Both the position numbers and the translations under genes were made by a program. Below are positions 15,631-23,474 of a DNA stretch of 23,745 bases, piece after piece; position 1 is the first letter of the stretch; each line of letters starts with the position of its first letter. The stretch is taken from contig CAKQWG010000035.1 of NCBI GenBank assembly GCA_934278005.1, positions 1 to 23,745 of the forward strand. The letters run 5' to 3'. The notes under the pieces are model-generated. The model was not told the origin of the DNA, ran no database searches, and saw only the letters and a program-made list of their open reading frames with translations. The DNA comes from an uncultured Pirellulaceae bacterium (lineage in GTDB: Bacteria; Planctomycetota; Planctomycetia; Pirellulales; Pirellulaceae).

Positions 15631-17244
15631 ATGCATAGGCTGCAAATCCCTAAATATTCTACTCGTCCACACCAGTGTTTATGTTTGGCACTCTTAGCTG
15701 GCATCTCCGCCGCCGGTTGTGTAGCGTCGCCCGCGACTAGGCCTCAAGCTTTCTCGCAAGACACGGGAAGTAAATCGAACTCAGCCGAGGTGGCCGCGGC
15801 TATGCCAGCTATTCAGAGCGTGGCTTACAACAGCGGCGTCGTTGTGCCTGCGGCACAGCCAGAACTCGAAATCCAAGACGCTAACTTAGCAAACGGCACG
15901 CCCGCATCGCGCATAGATGTCGATACCATCGCGCTAGATGATCAGTCCTCAGGAAACGCTCCACCTGTTGCGGAGGCTGAGCCCACAGTGCCTGAACCCA
16001 CGACGATGGAACGCGCGACTGAGAACTCAGCAGCCGCACTGGGAACTCAGCAGCCTGCAGAGTACTTCGTTTCCATTGCGCTCGCCGGACATCATCAGAT
16101 TCGCGCCGCACGCCAGCGCGTTGCGGCGGCTACCAACGTTGCGCCGCAAGTCAGATCGCTGCCCGATCCGACGTTCAACAATACCATTTGGCCGAGCAAC
16201 AAAGACGACTTGCAAACGGCCGGTGGTCGAGTCAGCCACCAATTCAACCTGACACAGGGGGTCCCTTGGCCGCAGAAACTGCAGACCAGGGCCGCCATCG
16301 CGGATCGGGAAGTGCAGATGGCTCAAGCCGAACTGGCTCGTATCCAGCGCGAAGTCGTGGAGTCTGTCCGCCTTGCATATTATGAAGTTTGGTTTGCGAC
16401 GCGCGCTGTCGCTATCAACCATGAGAATCGCGAGTTGGTACAAACTCTAACGCAAGTTGCAGAAGCTCGTTACAGGAGCGGCGGAAGTCAACAAGACGTA
16501 CTCCGTGCTCAATTGGAATCCGACCGCCTGGACGATCAGCTCGTCGCGCTCATCCAGCAAAAACTACAAGCCCAGGCCGACCTTGCGGCATTGGTCCAGC
16601 AACCCGTCACGCTGATCCCGGAAGCTACGGAAGAGTTGAATCTAGGCGATATCCCCCAGCGACTCGACGGACTTCTCGTCCTGGCCGAAGAGTGTAGTCC
16701 TGAACTACGCATGCTCGCCTGGGAAATTCAGCGGGACCGCCAAAGGCAGCGACTAGCTCGCTTGCAGAAATATCCCGACCTCCAATTCGGCGTGAACTAT
16801 TCGATCATCACCGATGACGAGAATGCCTTGAGTCCTGTCGCCGACGGACAAGACAACTTCAACTTCACCGTGGGGACAACATTGCCCATTTGGTACAATC
16901 GAATCAATGCGGGGATGCGTGAAGCGGCCCATCGCACCAGCAGCACGGTCGAGCGACTGGAAGCTGAGCGTGACTCCATTCAAGGCAGGTTGCGGCGTTT
17001 GATGGCTCAGGCCGATGCGCTGGTTCAGCAGCAAGAGATCTATAACTCGCGCATTATTCCGCGCACCGAGGACACGCTCAAGTTGGCGATTGCCGACTAC
17101 CGGGGCGAGCGGACCGATTTCTTCTCGCTGATCGAAACCTATCGCGATCTACTGATCTTTGAAACTCAACGCGCTCGCTTTGAGGCCAGTCTGGCGAGCA
17201 CGGTAGCCCAGATCGAACGCACTGTCGGGTGTCCTACAAATTAG
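15631..17244 (+). CDS. TolC/CusC-type outer-membrane efflux lipoprotein
   Basis: I chose ATG 15631 because GAGGAG lies 9 bases upstream; the frame extends to a TTG at 15607. The 537-residue protein has a lipoprotein signal with Cys30 after LLAGISAAG, so it is probably lipidated like CusC. About 110 residues of Ala/Pro/Thr/Glu-rich linker follow. The outer membrane efflux fold then begins at PAEYFVSIALAGHHQIRAARQRV, with long helices, SLPDPTFNNTIW, the repeat start LAEECSPELRMLAWEIQR, YPDLQFGVNYS, and the final helix YRGERTDFFSLIETYRDLL. It reads away from the Cus operon across a shared regulatory gap and is the more likely channel for CusBA. It differs clearly from the non-lipidated TolC-like protein at 3232-4680. 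Confidence 0.93.
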   Translation: MHRLQIPKYSTRPHQCLCLALLAGISAAGCVASPATRPQAFSQDTGSKSNSAEVAAAMPAIQSVAYNSGVVVPAAQPELEIQDANLANGTPASRIDVDTIALDDQSSGNAPPVAEAEPTVPEPTTMERATENSAAALGTQQPAEYFVSIALAGHHQIRAARQRVAAATNVAPQVRSLPDPTFNNTIWPSNKDDLQTAGGRVSHQFNLTQGVPWPQKLQTRAAIADREVQMAQAELARIQREVVESVRLAYYEVWFATRAVAINHENRELVQTLTQVAEARYRSGGSQQDVLRAQLESDRLDDQLVALIQQKLQAQADLAALVQQPVTLIPEATEELNLGDIPQRLDGLLVLAEECSPELRMLAWEIQRDRQRQRLARLQKYPDLQFGVNYSIITDDENALSPVADGQDNFNFTVGTTLPIWYNRINAGMREAAHRTSSTVERLEAERDSIQGRLRRLMAQADALVQQQEIYNSRIIPRTEDTLKLAIADYRGERTDFFSLIETYRDLLIFETQRARFEASLASTVAQIERTVGCPTN

Positions 17245-18099
17245 AAACTAGGCTGTTTGCCGCGACTTGTCCCGAAGTGCTGTTGACCTGGCACGTGCAG
17301 TCGGACGCGTCGCGTTCGACACATAGACAATGCAGATGCGGAATTTGGCGATTCTCGGGCTCGTCATAGAAGTCGTGCTGGCAAATTGCGGATCACTTCT
17401 TCGAGGAGGAATATTGAATAGGCTCGTCGCAAGGTCGCGGCGCAATTCACCCTCTCCAATGGAATTGAGCTTGGTGCTGTCCTGTTGACGTCAGCTCGGC
17501 CATACAACCTCTCGGTCGGAACTGGTCAATCAAGTAAATTTTATTGGCGTGCTATCGTCGGCTGTCATCCATCGGGGCTCGCCCGCTGAGGCCGTAGGTC
17601 CTTGGCCCCGATGGATGACAGCCGACGAAAGCCAATTCGCTGCGGTCACTGAGCGCTTTCCAAACGAGCGTTTGAAGCTGGTTGCTTTTGTTGGTCGATT
17701 CCCGACGGGCTCTGAGCGCAGTTACATCGACGGCGCCTTGAATCCCGTCAGTTGTAGTTCGGATTGTTCCACGAGATCGGAAAGCACTTTCTGAAACTTC
17801 ACCCTAAGACCGTGCTTCTTGCCACCCTTTGCCGTCAATTCCTTCTCAATAAGTGTTCGTCAGTGACGCTTTGGTTCCGCTGCCTGGCATCAAGTACGAT
17901 CTCTCTAATCTCATCAACTGATAGGGTAGGCTTGGCAGTTGGGCTGACCGGTGAGAGTGCAGGGACTTATGTGGCGTCAGATAAGGTGATACAGCGTGGC
18001 GAACGAGTCCGTCAGCATGCGATGTCAACCTCCGTCACAGCCTGTCAATTTACCGTGAGCTTTGTTGGACACTTAGTTTCCATTTACACGCCTAGAAGC
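17245..18099 (+). other. Gene-poor region after the metal island
   Basis: About 850 bases with no convincing gene. A 52-codon frame at 17330-17488 (MQMRNLAILGLVIEVVLANC) has a hydrophobic start but no ribosome site or known relative. The long hairpin at 17555-17628 is listed separately. Longer frames in 17549-18267 have no domain and uneven composition. The stretch may be decayed mobile DNA. Confidence 0.5.
17555..17628 (+). repeat. Long perfect hairpin, 24-bp arms
   Basis: Bases 17555-17578 and 17605-17628 are perfect reverse complements (outer end TCGTCGGCTG, inner end CATCGGGGC) around a 26-base loop. No T-tract follows. It is far longer than a normal terminator stem, so it may be a miniature element, a REP-like unit, or part of a recombination site. 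Confidence 0.7.
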
Positions 18100-18267
18100 T
18101 TAAATAGGCGAAGGCGTATTAACCGGAGTCTCATCTGCGGTGGACTTAACTGCTTGCAGCAATTGCTGTCGTACCGAGTCGGCGAGCGATGGCCAAGCCA
18201 AGATGATTTGTGCGAGCGAATCATCCAAGCTGAAACTTGGACAACATTTTGGACAACCAAGAACTGA
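18100..18267 (-). pseudogene. Possible C-terminal tail of a truncated protein abutting the tRNA remnant
   Basis: The minus-strand frame ending at 18100 encodes SLDDSLAQIILAWPSLADSV followed by RQQLLQAVKS. This helical pattern (II.AWP.L...IR..ILxLV) I recall from C-terminal tails of short proteins near integrases in planctomycetes. Upstream the same frame runs into the tRNA-like sequence, where its translation is only tRNA antisense. If real, it is the 3' end of a gene cut at the integration boundary. Low confidence. Confidence 0.3.
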
Positions 18268-18287
18268 GGCTTGGGTTAAGTCGCAGT

Positions 18288-18361
18288 GGCATAACTGGTT
18301 AGGGTTTTGGTCCAGCGGAATCATAATCCGCGTGTCGGGGGTTCGAATCCCTCCTCCGCTA
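18288..18361 (+). tRNA. tRNA-Met(CAU) 3' part; 5' half does not fold (att-site remnant or tRNA pseudogene)
   Basis: Bases 18315-18331 form a perfect anticodon arm (GCGGA, loop ATCATAA, TCCGC) with anticodon CAT at 18322-18324. A 5-base variable loop, a T arm (GGGGG TTCGAAT CCCTC) and the acceptor 3' strand CTCCGCT plus A follow, ending at 18361. The matching 5' acceptor strand would be AGCGGAG, and none is present at the right distance. The bases there (GGCATAA) pair at only about four of seven positions, the D stem is poor, and position 8 is not T. So only the 3' 48 bases are real tRNA. CAT could be Met or lysidine-modified Ile. A lone tRNA 3' end next to an integrase gene is what an attachment site looks like. 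Confidence 0.6.
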
Positions 18362-18399
18362 TTAAGTTTCACCAAGCGAATCGTTGATAAAACGCATAC

Positions 18400-18457
18400 C
18401 TGACCGCCGGTCAGAGCGCTTCAATCCTAACTCAAAAACCGGTAAAAAGCCGGTAAA
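18400..18457 (+). promoter_or_regulatory. Dyad and direct repeats before the integrase remnant
   Basis: CTGACC GCC GGTCAG (18400-18414) is a perfect 6-bp dyad. CCGGTAAA occurs twice with an 11-base period (18439-18446 and 18450-18457), one helical turn. They lie between the tRNA 3' end and the integrase start, where integrase arm sites or an excisionase operator are usually found. Confidence 0.35.
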
Positions 18458-18470
18458 GGACTGAATCGCT

Positions 18471-18677
18471 ATGGCAAAGGCACCATCGTATCGTTTGCAC
18501 AAGCCGACTGGAAAAGCTGTAGTTACCGTCAATTATGGCGACTACTATCTCGGAAGACACGGCACGCGAGAATCCAGACGTGCGTATGAACGTCTGATCA
18601 AAGAGTGGGAAACCACCGGTCGCTCAAGTGCATTTGGCTCAGGCACTCCGCAGCCGCTTCACATGGGGGCAGCATAG
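18471..18677 (+). pseudogene. Tyrosine-integrase N-terminal fragment
   Basis: The 68-residue frame starts MAKAPSYRLHKPTGKAVVTV, then NYGDYYLGRHGTRESRRAYE and RLIKEWETTGR, before degenerate GSGTPQPLHMGAA and a stop. I recall this start from phage-type integrases of planctomycetes, where it precedes the core-binding and catalytic domains. Family proteins are about 350-450 residues; the core-binding and R-H-R-Y catalytic parts are missing, and I do not see them in any frame downstream. AAAGGA lies 11 bases upstream of the ATG. It sits 110 bases after the tRNA 3' end, the normal place for an integrase next to its attachment site. It is probably a dead remnant of the element that brought one of the flanking blocks. 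A small intact DNA-binding protein is a less likely alternative. Confidence 0.6.
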
Positions 18678-19035
18678 TGTGCAGGAATGGCAGACTAACT
18701 GCGGAAATTTTAACACGCCTGCTAACCGCCCTGGTGTGACGTAATTTCTAACACGGCAGCATTAGGCTCCCGGCTCATGCTCCGCAGCCTGGACCCTGCA
18801 GGCGACTAACTGGGCGGTTTTACGGATACATCCCGTGCGTTTTGCAAAGTCTGGACAACTGCGATTGGACTCATCAGTTCCACGCTCAAATGTCGATTCA
18901 CTTGTTGTGCATAGATGCAATAATTGAATCATCCTGAGAGATGATGTGACAGCCGGCTTTGCCAACCTGACGATATTTCGGCGAGTGTTCAATTGAAACC
19001 AGTGCTCGCCGTGGCTTTATCTTAGTTTGACTGAG
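18678..19035 (+). other. Intergenic region with a hairpin at 18979-19011
   Basis: About 360 bases without a supported gene; I could not find the rest of the integrase in any frame. CGGCGAG (18979-18985) pairs with CTCGCCG (19005-19011), with the palindrome TTCAATTGAA in the loop, just before the small operon at 19036. It may be a terminator for upstream transcription or an operator of the toxin-antitoxin genes. Confidence 0.45.
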
Positions 19036-19272
19036 ATGAACGGAGAGGTGCCTTTAGTATTGCGTTATGTAAGCCTCACTGGCGATGAGGTGCTGTTCGA
19101 GGTGGAAATGGTAGTGAAGAACGATGATCCTTTGAAGACGGTCGAGATCGTCATGGCACTACCGCTACTGCCGAATATCGCCGGAATTCACGTGCTGGAA
19201 CTCTTGTGGGACAACGAGATGTTAGGCAGTCATAGAATACATGTTCGTGAGGTCACCAATGGTAACGATTGA
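19036..19272 (+). CDS. Small protein of unknown function, overlaps hicB
   Basis: I chose the ATG at 19036; a TTG at 19027 would add three residues. The 78-residue product has alternating hydrophobic strands (PLVLRYVSLTGDEVLFEVEM, VEIVMALPLLPNIAG, HVLELLWDNEMLGSHRIHV) and looks like a small beta-sandwich, or the C-terminal part of one. The end resembles 'PGxYxFxLxxDGExLGxxxxxV' tails found in several unnamed families. I recognise no exact family. Its last 14 bases overlap the hicB start, so the two are probably co-transcribed and translationally coupled. Base composition is a little more A/T-rich than the metal genes. It could be a host gene remnant captured with the toxin-antitoxin pair or a third partner in the module. 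Confidence 0.6.
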   Translation: MNGEVPLVLRYVSLTGDEVLFEVEMVVKNDDPLKTVEIVMALPLLPNIAGIHVLELLWDNEMLGSHRIHVREVTNGND

Positions 19273-19606
19273 CGAAAACCAAATTAATGCGGATTTTGAC
19301 TGTGCGGCTGTACCTGCTATTCAAACTCGGTATATAGACTACTCGAGCAAGCAGGTTTATCAGTGTCGGGCATTGTTCTTTTCTGACGAGCAGGAGGGTG
19401 GGTATACCGTACTAGCCGGTAACTTGCCTGGAGTTGTAAGTGAAGGCGATGACTTAGCCGATGCAATTAGAAATATCAAAGAGGCGTTCGCGGCGTCCGT
19501 CGAGTCCTACTTGGAGGCGGGAGAAACGATTCCTTGGGATGAGGTCACGAACTTTGATTGTGAGCCAGCTAAGCGTCTGCATTTCGCGGTTGAGGTAAAT
19601 GGCTAA
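19259..19606 (+). CDS. hicB: HicB-family antitoxin
   Basis: ATG 19259 has GAGG 7 bases upstream and gives 115 residues; an upstream in-frame ATG at 19241 lacks a ribosome site. The core FSDEQEGGYTVLAGNLPGVV, then SEGDDLADAIRNIKEAFAAS and VESYLEAGETIPW, is the degraded RNase-H-like HicB fold, which binds and neutralises the HicA mRNA-cleaving toxin. HicB proteins often carry a C-terminal DNA-binding domain; none is obvious here, so autoregulation would need another factor. An unusual N-terminal extension of about 35 residues (TIDENQINADFDCAAVPAIQ) precedes the core. The stop overlaps the hicA ATG by 8 bases. Order hicB-hicA is the reverse of the classical E. coli pair but common. Confidence 0.85.
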   Translation: MVTIDENQINADFDCAAVPAIQTRYIDYSSKQVYQCRALFFSDEQEGGYTVLAGNLPGVVSEGDDLADAIRNIKEAFAASVESYLEAGETIPWDEVTNFDCEPAKRLHFAVEVNG

Positions 19607-19829
19607 TCTGTCTGCACTGTCTGGGAGGCAGGTGATTGGTGCGCTGGAGCGTGCCGGGTTTAGTGTTGTCCGCGTAGGCGGACGCCATAATATTTTAAAA
19701 AAAGACGGTCACCGCAACAACGTTTAGGTTCCGGTACATTCCAACAAGCCCCTGAAAAAGGGGACGCTCAAGGGTGTTATACAACAAGCGGGCATGACCG
19801 ACGACGAGTTCATGTCGTATCTTAGGTGA
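19599..19829 (+). pseudogene. hicA: HicA toxin interrupted by an in-frame amber codon
   Basis: From ATG 19599 (GAGG upstream, overlapping the hicB stop) the frame reads LSGRQVIGALERAGFSVVRV, GGRHNILKKDGHRNNV, then TAG at 19725-19727, and continues in the same frame VPVHSNKPLKKGTLKGVIQQ, AGMTDDEFMSYLR to TGA at 19827. Together this is a complete 76-codon HicA: the double-stranded RNA-binding-like fold, the catalytic His in GGRHNIL (usually G-x-H), and the VPVH...L.KGTL..I..QAG signature. Only codon 43, a position between strands in NNVxVPVH, is a stop. Everything else is intact, so this is a recent single-base change or a readthrough case. Without readthrough the toxin would end before VPVH and be inactive. 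No other frame offers a restart with the catalytic His. Confidence 0.85.
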
Positions 19830-19835
19830 TCAGCT

Positions 19836-19855
19836 GGCGGGTCCTTCCCGCCCTT
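19836..19855 (+). terminator. Intrinsic terminator candidate after hicA
   Basis: GGCGGG TCCTT CCCGCC is a perfect GC-rich 6-bp stem with a 5-base loop starting 6 bases after the hicA stop, followed by CTTATAT. The T-run is short, but position and stem strength fit a terminator between hicA and the convergent hsdR. Confidence 0.55.
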
Positions 19856-19999
19856 ATATCCACAGTTGGGGGTAGCCGGAAGTACCATCTATCATGAAAT
19901 AGTTGGGGCGTGCTGCAAGAGTACGCTTGGGCTGTCAAAACTGCTGTTAAGAACCAAGTCTCCACCGGCGGAGTGAGTTGTCAAAAACTTGCCGTTGAG

Positions 20000-22900
20000 T
20001 TAGGCAGACCGCTTCTTGAGTGCGTCATAGAGTCCGGCTGGGCCGAGCAATATATTGAGTAGCCCCTGCTGGATCATGTCAGATGATAACGCCTTGCTAC
20101 TGAGGTCGGTGTGAGCATCAAGGCTTCCGATGATGGCGCTTATGAGTTCTTGCTTCAGGTCGGGTGAATTGGAAAACTGCTCTTTGGAATTGTTGGCCGC
20201 CTGCTGCTGCAGCTTTGTGGACTCCAACATCTTGCTGGCCAGCGTGGTCGAAAAACTCACTTGGTCGCCATCGGTGGTGTCGCCGCCAAAGAGGTCGTTG
20301 AGCTTGGCAATAATTTCGGTGAGGTAAGCCCGTTGCTTCTCGCGCACTTGGCCGCTACCAGCCTCGGTGAGTGGACTGAGCGTCGGGTATGCCGCCCCTG
20401 GCAGCTTCATGTCCTGCTTGCCACGGTCTTTGAGGCTGTGGTGGGTGAGTACCACCTCGGACAAGTCGACGGTGTCGCGCTCCTGGCCGAACTTGAGTAG
20501 CCGAATGAGATGCTTGTAAAAGATGGCTCGCTTCTCAAAATCGGTGTTGCCGTAGTCGAATATCTGCGACAGGAAGGTGTAAGCGCGGTGATAGGTGGAC
20601 ATGTCGGTGCGGAAAAGTAGCAGAGCGTCCATCACGTCTTTGGCTGCCTTCTTGCCTGCCTCTACCTGTGCTGCCTTGTACACGGCCTGGGCGGCGGTGA
20701 AGCGTTTCATCAACCGGTCGGCGACGGGCTCGATGGCTTTGGCTAATTGGCTCTGTACGGCCTTGGGGTTGAGTTCGACGTCCACGACTCGCTGGACTTC
20801 GAAGTCATCGTAGTAGCCCGTGGCATCCAGCTTGGCGCGAAGGTTGAGGATGATGTTGGGATCGGTGGCGTCGGAGAGTTGAGCGGTGGTGTAATAGGTC
20901 TTGAAGGCGTCCAGCACGTCCTGTGGCTCGTTGACGAAGTCGAGCACGTAGGTGGTGTCCTTGCCGGGATGGCAACGATTGAGGCGTGATAGTGTCTGCA
21001 CGGCTTGGATACCAGCCAAGCGCTTGTCGACGTACATGCCGCACAGCAGCGGTTGGTCGAAGCCGGTCTGGAATTTATTGGCGACGAGCAGGATTTGGTA
21101 TTCGTCCCCTTTGAACGCTTCGCGGATGTCGCGGCCTTTTAAGCCAGGGTTGAGCTGTGTGCTGGTCTCGCGGAAGGGATCGGGGCCAGACTCTTTGTCG
21201 TTCACTTCCCCTGAGAAGGCGACCAGCGATTTAAGTGGGTAGCCGCGTTCGGTGATGTATTTGTCGATGGCAATTTGCCAGCGGACGGCTTCGAGTCGGC
21301 TGCCAACCACAACCATTGCTTTGGCTTTGCCGCCGAGCAGCGGCGCGACGGTTTGGCGGAAGTGTTCGACGACGATTTGCACTTTCTGAGAGATGTTGTG
21401 CGGGTGCAGTTTCACCCAACTCATTAGCTCCTTGGTGGCTGTGGTTTTCTCAACTTCCTTGTCGTCGAACTCTTTACCGGCATTGGCCAGCTTGAACGCG
21501 AGTTTGTACGAGGTGTAGTTTTGCAGCACATCGAGGATAAAGCCCTCCTCGATGGCTTGGCGCATGGAATAGACATGGAAGGGAGCCGGAAGGTTAGTCT
21601 CGCTGACGGGCTGGGATGAATCGGGGCGGCGACCGAATAGCTCCAGCGTCTTGGCCTTGGGCGTGGCGGTGAACGCAATATAAGTAATGCCTGCGTGTTT
21701 GGGACGGGACGCCATTTGAGCAGTCATAACATCTTCGTTGCTCACTTCGCCACAGTCTTCGAGTTCCTGCCGTTCCTCGGCGGATAGGATTTGCTTGAGC
21801 TTGGCGGCTGCCTCACCAGACTGGGAACTGTGCGCCTCGTCCGCGATCACGGCGAATGTTTTCCCCTGTGCTGCTGACAGGTTGCGCATAGCCTCGTCGG
21901 CGAACGGGAAGGTTTGGATGGTGCACACCACAATCTTCTTGTCGCCAGAGAGGGCTTCGGCCAGTTCGGCACTCTTGCTGCCACCTTCGCCCCTGATCGT
22001 GGCTACCACGCCGGTGGTGCGTTCGAAGCCAAAGATGGCTTCTTGTAGCTGGCCGTCAATGACATTGCGGTCGGATACAACCAGCACCGAGTCGAACACC
22101 TTTTTGTCGTTGGCGTCGTGCAGGTCGGCCAGGAAGTGGGCTGTCCAGGCGATGGAGTTGGTTTTGCCAGATCCGGCAGAATGCTGGATGAGGTATTTAT
22201 GCCCAGGGCCTTCAGTCAGGATGGCAGCCTGCAGTTTGCGGGTGGCATCGAGCTGATGATAACGGGGGAACACCACACGTTTTAGCTGCTTTTTTTCGTC
22301 GCGCTCGGCAACCAAGTAACGGCCCAGAATCTCCAGCCAGCTATCGCGTTGCCAGACGTGGTCCCACAAATATGAGGTGCGATGTCCGTCAGCGCTGAGG
22401 GGATTGCCAGCGGCTCCGTTGTCGCCCAGATTGAACGGCAAGAACGACGTTGCCGTACTGGCCAGCCGCGTGGTCATATGCACTTCGCGATTGCTGACGG
22501 CGAAGTGGACTAGAGCCCCGCCGGGGAATGATAGTAGCGGCTCGGGGCTTTGGCCTTTGGGAGCAGGATGGCGGTCGTGCCGGTATTGATTGACCGCGTC
22601 GTCAATCTTCTGGGTGAAGTCGGTTTTGAGTTCCGCCGTGGCAACAGGAATGCCATTAAGGAACAGCACCAAGTCGATGGAGTTTTGGTTGTGCTGTGAG
22701 TAATGTACCTGCCGCACTACACGCAGGCGGTTGGCCGCATAGCGGGAGAGAATGTCTGGATTGATAGCTAGGGCTGGCTTAAACTGGGCCAGCTTGAGTT
22801 CTTTCCGCAGGCCGAGCAGGTCGAAGCCATGGCGGATCACATCGAGCGTACCACGCTGATTAATCGCCTCGCGCAACCTCAGCGACACAGTATCGCCAGC

Positions 22901-23092
22901 CGCAGAGCCGTGGCTTTTCCTGATAGCTTCCCACGCGTCCGGCTGCGTAGCCTCGATCCAGGTCAGCACATCTTCAGGGAAGAGAGTCAGTTTGCGATCG
23001 TAGCCCGCGTCGCTGGCTGAATATAGCCACCCCTGTGCTGTTAGGCAGCTACAGATTTCGTCTTCGAAGCTGATTTCTTTATGGAGGTTCAT
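20000..23092 (-). CDS. hsdR: Type I restriction enzyme, R subunit (DNA translocase/endonuclease)
   Basis: The 1030-residue protein has all HsdR landmarks. The N-terminal PD-(D/E)xK nuclease reads NSIDLVLFLNGIPVATAELK (Asp140, Glu154, Lys156), preceded by the HsdR_N motif FDLLG and VRQVHYS. The SF2 helicase follows: Walker A HSAGSGKT (304-311), DEAH box VIADEAHSSQSG (418-421), motif III AFTATP, and motif VI QTLSRLNRCHPGKDTTYVLD. The C-terminal helical part binds the modification subunits. In a type I system HsdR translocates and cuts DNA lacking the methylation set by HsdM/HsdS. Length is normal (about 1000-1100) and I see no frameshift, so it looks intact. No hsdM or hsdS is in the window; they may lie beyond 23745, upstream on the same strand. 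No Shine-Dalgarno precedes the ATG. A decayed second copy of its 5' end lies at 23492-23656. Confidence 0.96.
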   Translation of the reverse strand: MNLHKEISFEDEICSCLTAQGWLYSASDAGYDRKLTLFPEDVLTWIEATQPDAWEAIRKSHGSAAGDTVSLRLREAINQRGTLDVIRHGFDLLGLRKELKLAQFKPALAINPDILSRYAANRLRVVRQVHYSQHNQNSIDLVLFLNGIPVATAELKTDFTQKIDDAVNQYRHDRHPAPKGQSPEPLLSFPGGALVHFAVSNREVHMTTRLASTATSFLPFNLGDNGAAGNPLSADGHRTSYLWDHVWQRDSWLEILGRYLVAERDEKKQLKRVVFPRYHQLDATRKLQAAILTEGPGHKYLIQHSAGSGKTNSIAWTAHFLADLHDANDKKVFDSVLVVSDRNVIDGQLQEAIFGFERTTGVVATIRGEGGSKSAELAEALSGDKKIVVCTIQTFPFADEAMRNLSAAQGKTFAVIADEAHSSQSGEAAAKLKQILSAEERQELEDCGEVSNEDVMTAQMASRPKHAGITYIAFTATPKAKTLELFGRRPDSSQPVSETNLPAPFHVYSMRQAIEEGFILDVLQNYTSYKLAFKLANAGKEFDDKEVEKTTATKELMSWVKLHPHNISQKVQIVVEHFRQTVAPLLGGKAKAMVVVGSRLEAVRWQIAIDKYITERGYPLKSLVAFSGEVNDKESGPDPFRETSTQLNPGLKGRDIREAFKGDEYQILLVANKFQTGFDQPLLCGMYVDKRLAGIQAVQTLSRLNRCHPGKDTTYVLDFVNEPQDVLDAFKTYYTTAQLSDATDPNIILNLRAKLDATGYYDDFEVQRVVDVELNPKAVQSQLAKAIEPVADRLMKRFTAAQAVYKAAQVEAGKKAAKDVMDALLLFRTDMSTYHRAYTFLSQIFDYGNTDFEKRAIFYKHLIRLLKFGQERDTVDLSEVVLTHHSLKDRGKQDMKLPGAAYPTLSPLTEAGSGQVREKQRAYLTEIIAKLNDLFGGDTTDGDQVSFSTTLASKMLESTKLQQQAANNSKEQFSNSPDLKQELISAIIGSLDAHTDLSSKALSSDMIQQGLLNILLGPAGLYDALKKRSA

Positions 23093-23220
23093 TTCGCTAC
23101 TATTGTTGAGGCGTGGGCTGTTTCATAGCCTGGGACGTACGTCGGTTACGCTTACGCTAAATGGGATCCCACGCGATGAACGCACACCGAAAGGGTGGTT
23201 CCCAGCTCATGCCCGCCGCC

Positions 23221-23254
23221 TTGTGTCTCATATGCGCTGCCTTATGAGACACAA
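23221..23254 (+). promoter_or_regulatory. 12-bp perfect inverted repeat upstream of hsdR
   Basis: TTGTGTCTCATA (23221-23232) and TATGAGACACAA (23243-23254) are perfect arms around a 10-base centre, 130-160 bases before the hsdR start. The size and symmetry fit the operator of a dimeric regulator controlling hsdR. A terminator for the upstream minus-strand gene is an alternative, but the stem is A/T-rich. Confidence 0.5.
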
Positions 23255-23411
23255 ATGAATTAGCGTCTCTTCGGCAAGACACCAAGCTACAGCACCTCGC
23301 GTACTTCCACTTGAATGAAAAACCGGAGCTTGAGAAGTTGGTCGGCTGAACAAAGCGTCAAGTATAGTTGATGCGACGAAATGCGAAGAGTTTCATGCAG
23401 ACTTCGGCAGC

Positions 23412-23474
23412 GAGGTCCGGTGATATGCCGTTGAGGTCTGGTGATTTCGGCAGGGGGTCCGGAGATTTGGCGTC
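23412..23474 (-). repeat. 21-bp tandem repeat, three copies plus a partial fourth
   Basis: Units start at 23412, 23433 and 23454 (plus-strand GAGGTCCGGTGAT, GAGGTCTGGTGAT, GGGGTCCGGAGAT), with a weak fourth start at 23475. The period is a multiple of three. On the minus strand one frame gives heptads such as PKSPDLN and GISPDLA, and another gives QISGPPA, EITRPQR, HITGPRC. This suggests the remnant of a coding heptad-repeat linker rather than a regulatory array. Confidence 0.55.

Noticed and set aside
17330..17488. 52-codon frame with a hydrophobic start
   Set aside because: No ribosome site, no known relative, and it follows the TolC gene in a region that looks decayed; not enough to call a gene.
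17764..18267. 167-codon plus-strand frame
   Set aside because: No recognisable domain, irregular composition, no ribosome site; it ends just before the tRNA remnant.
18268..18375. Minus-strand peptide with GGGIRTPDTRIMIPL
   Set aside because: This is the well-known antisense translation of a tRNA, not a protein.
18762..18992. 76-codon minus-strand frame
   Set aside because: No ribosome site or family, and it crosses the hairpin at 18979.
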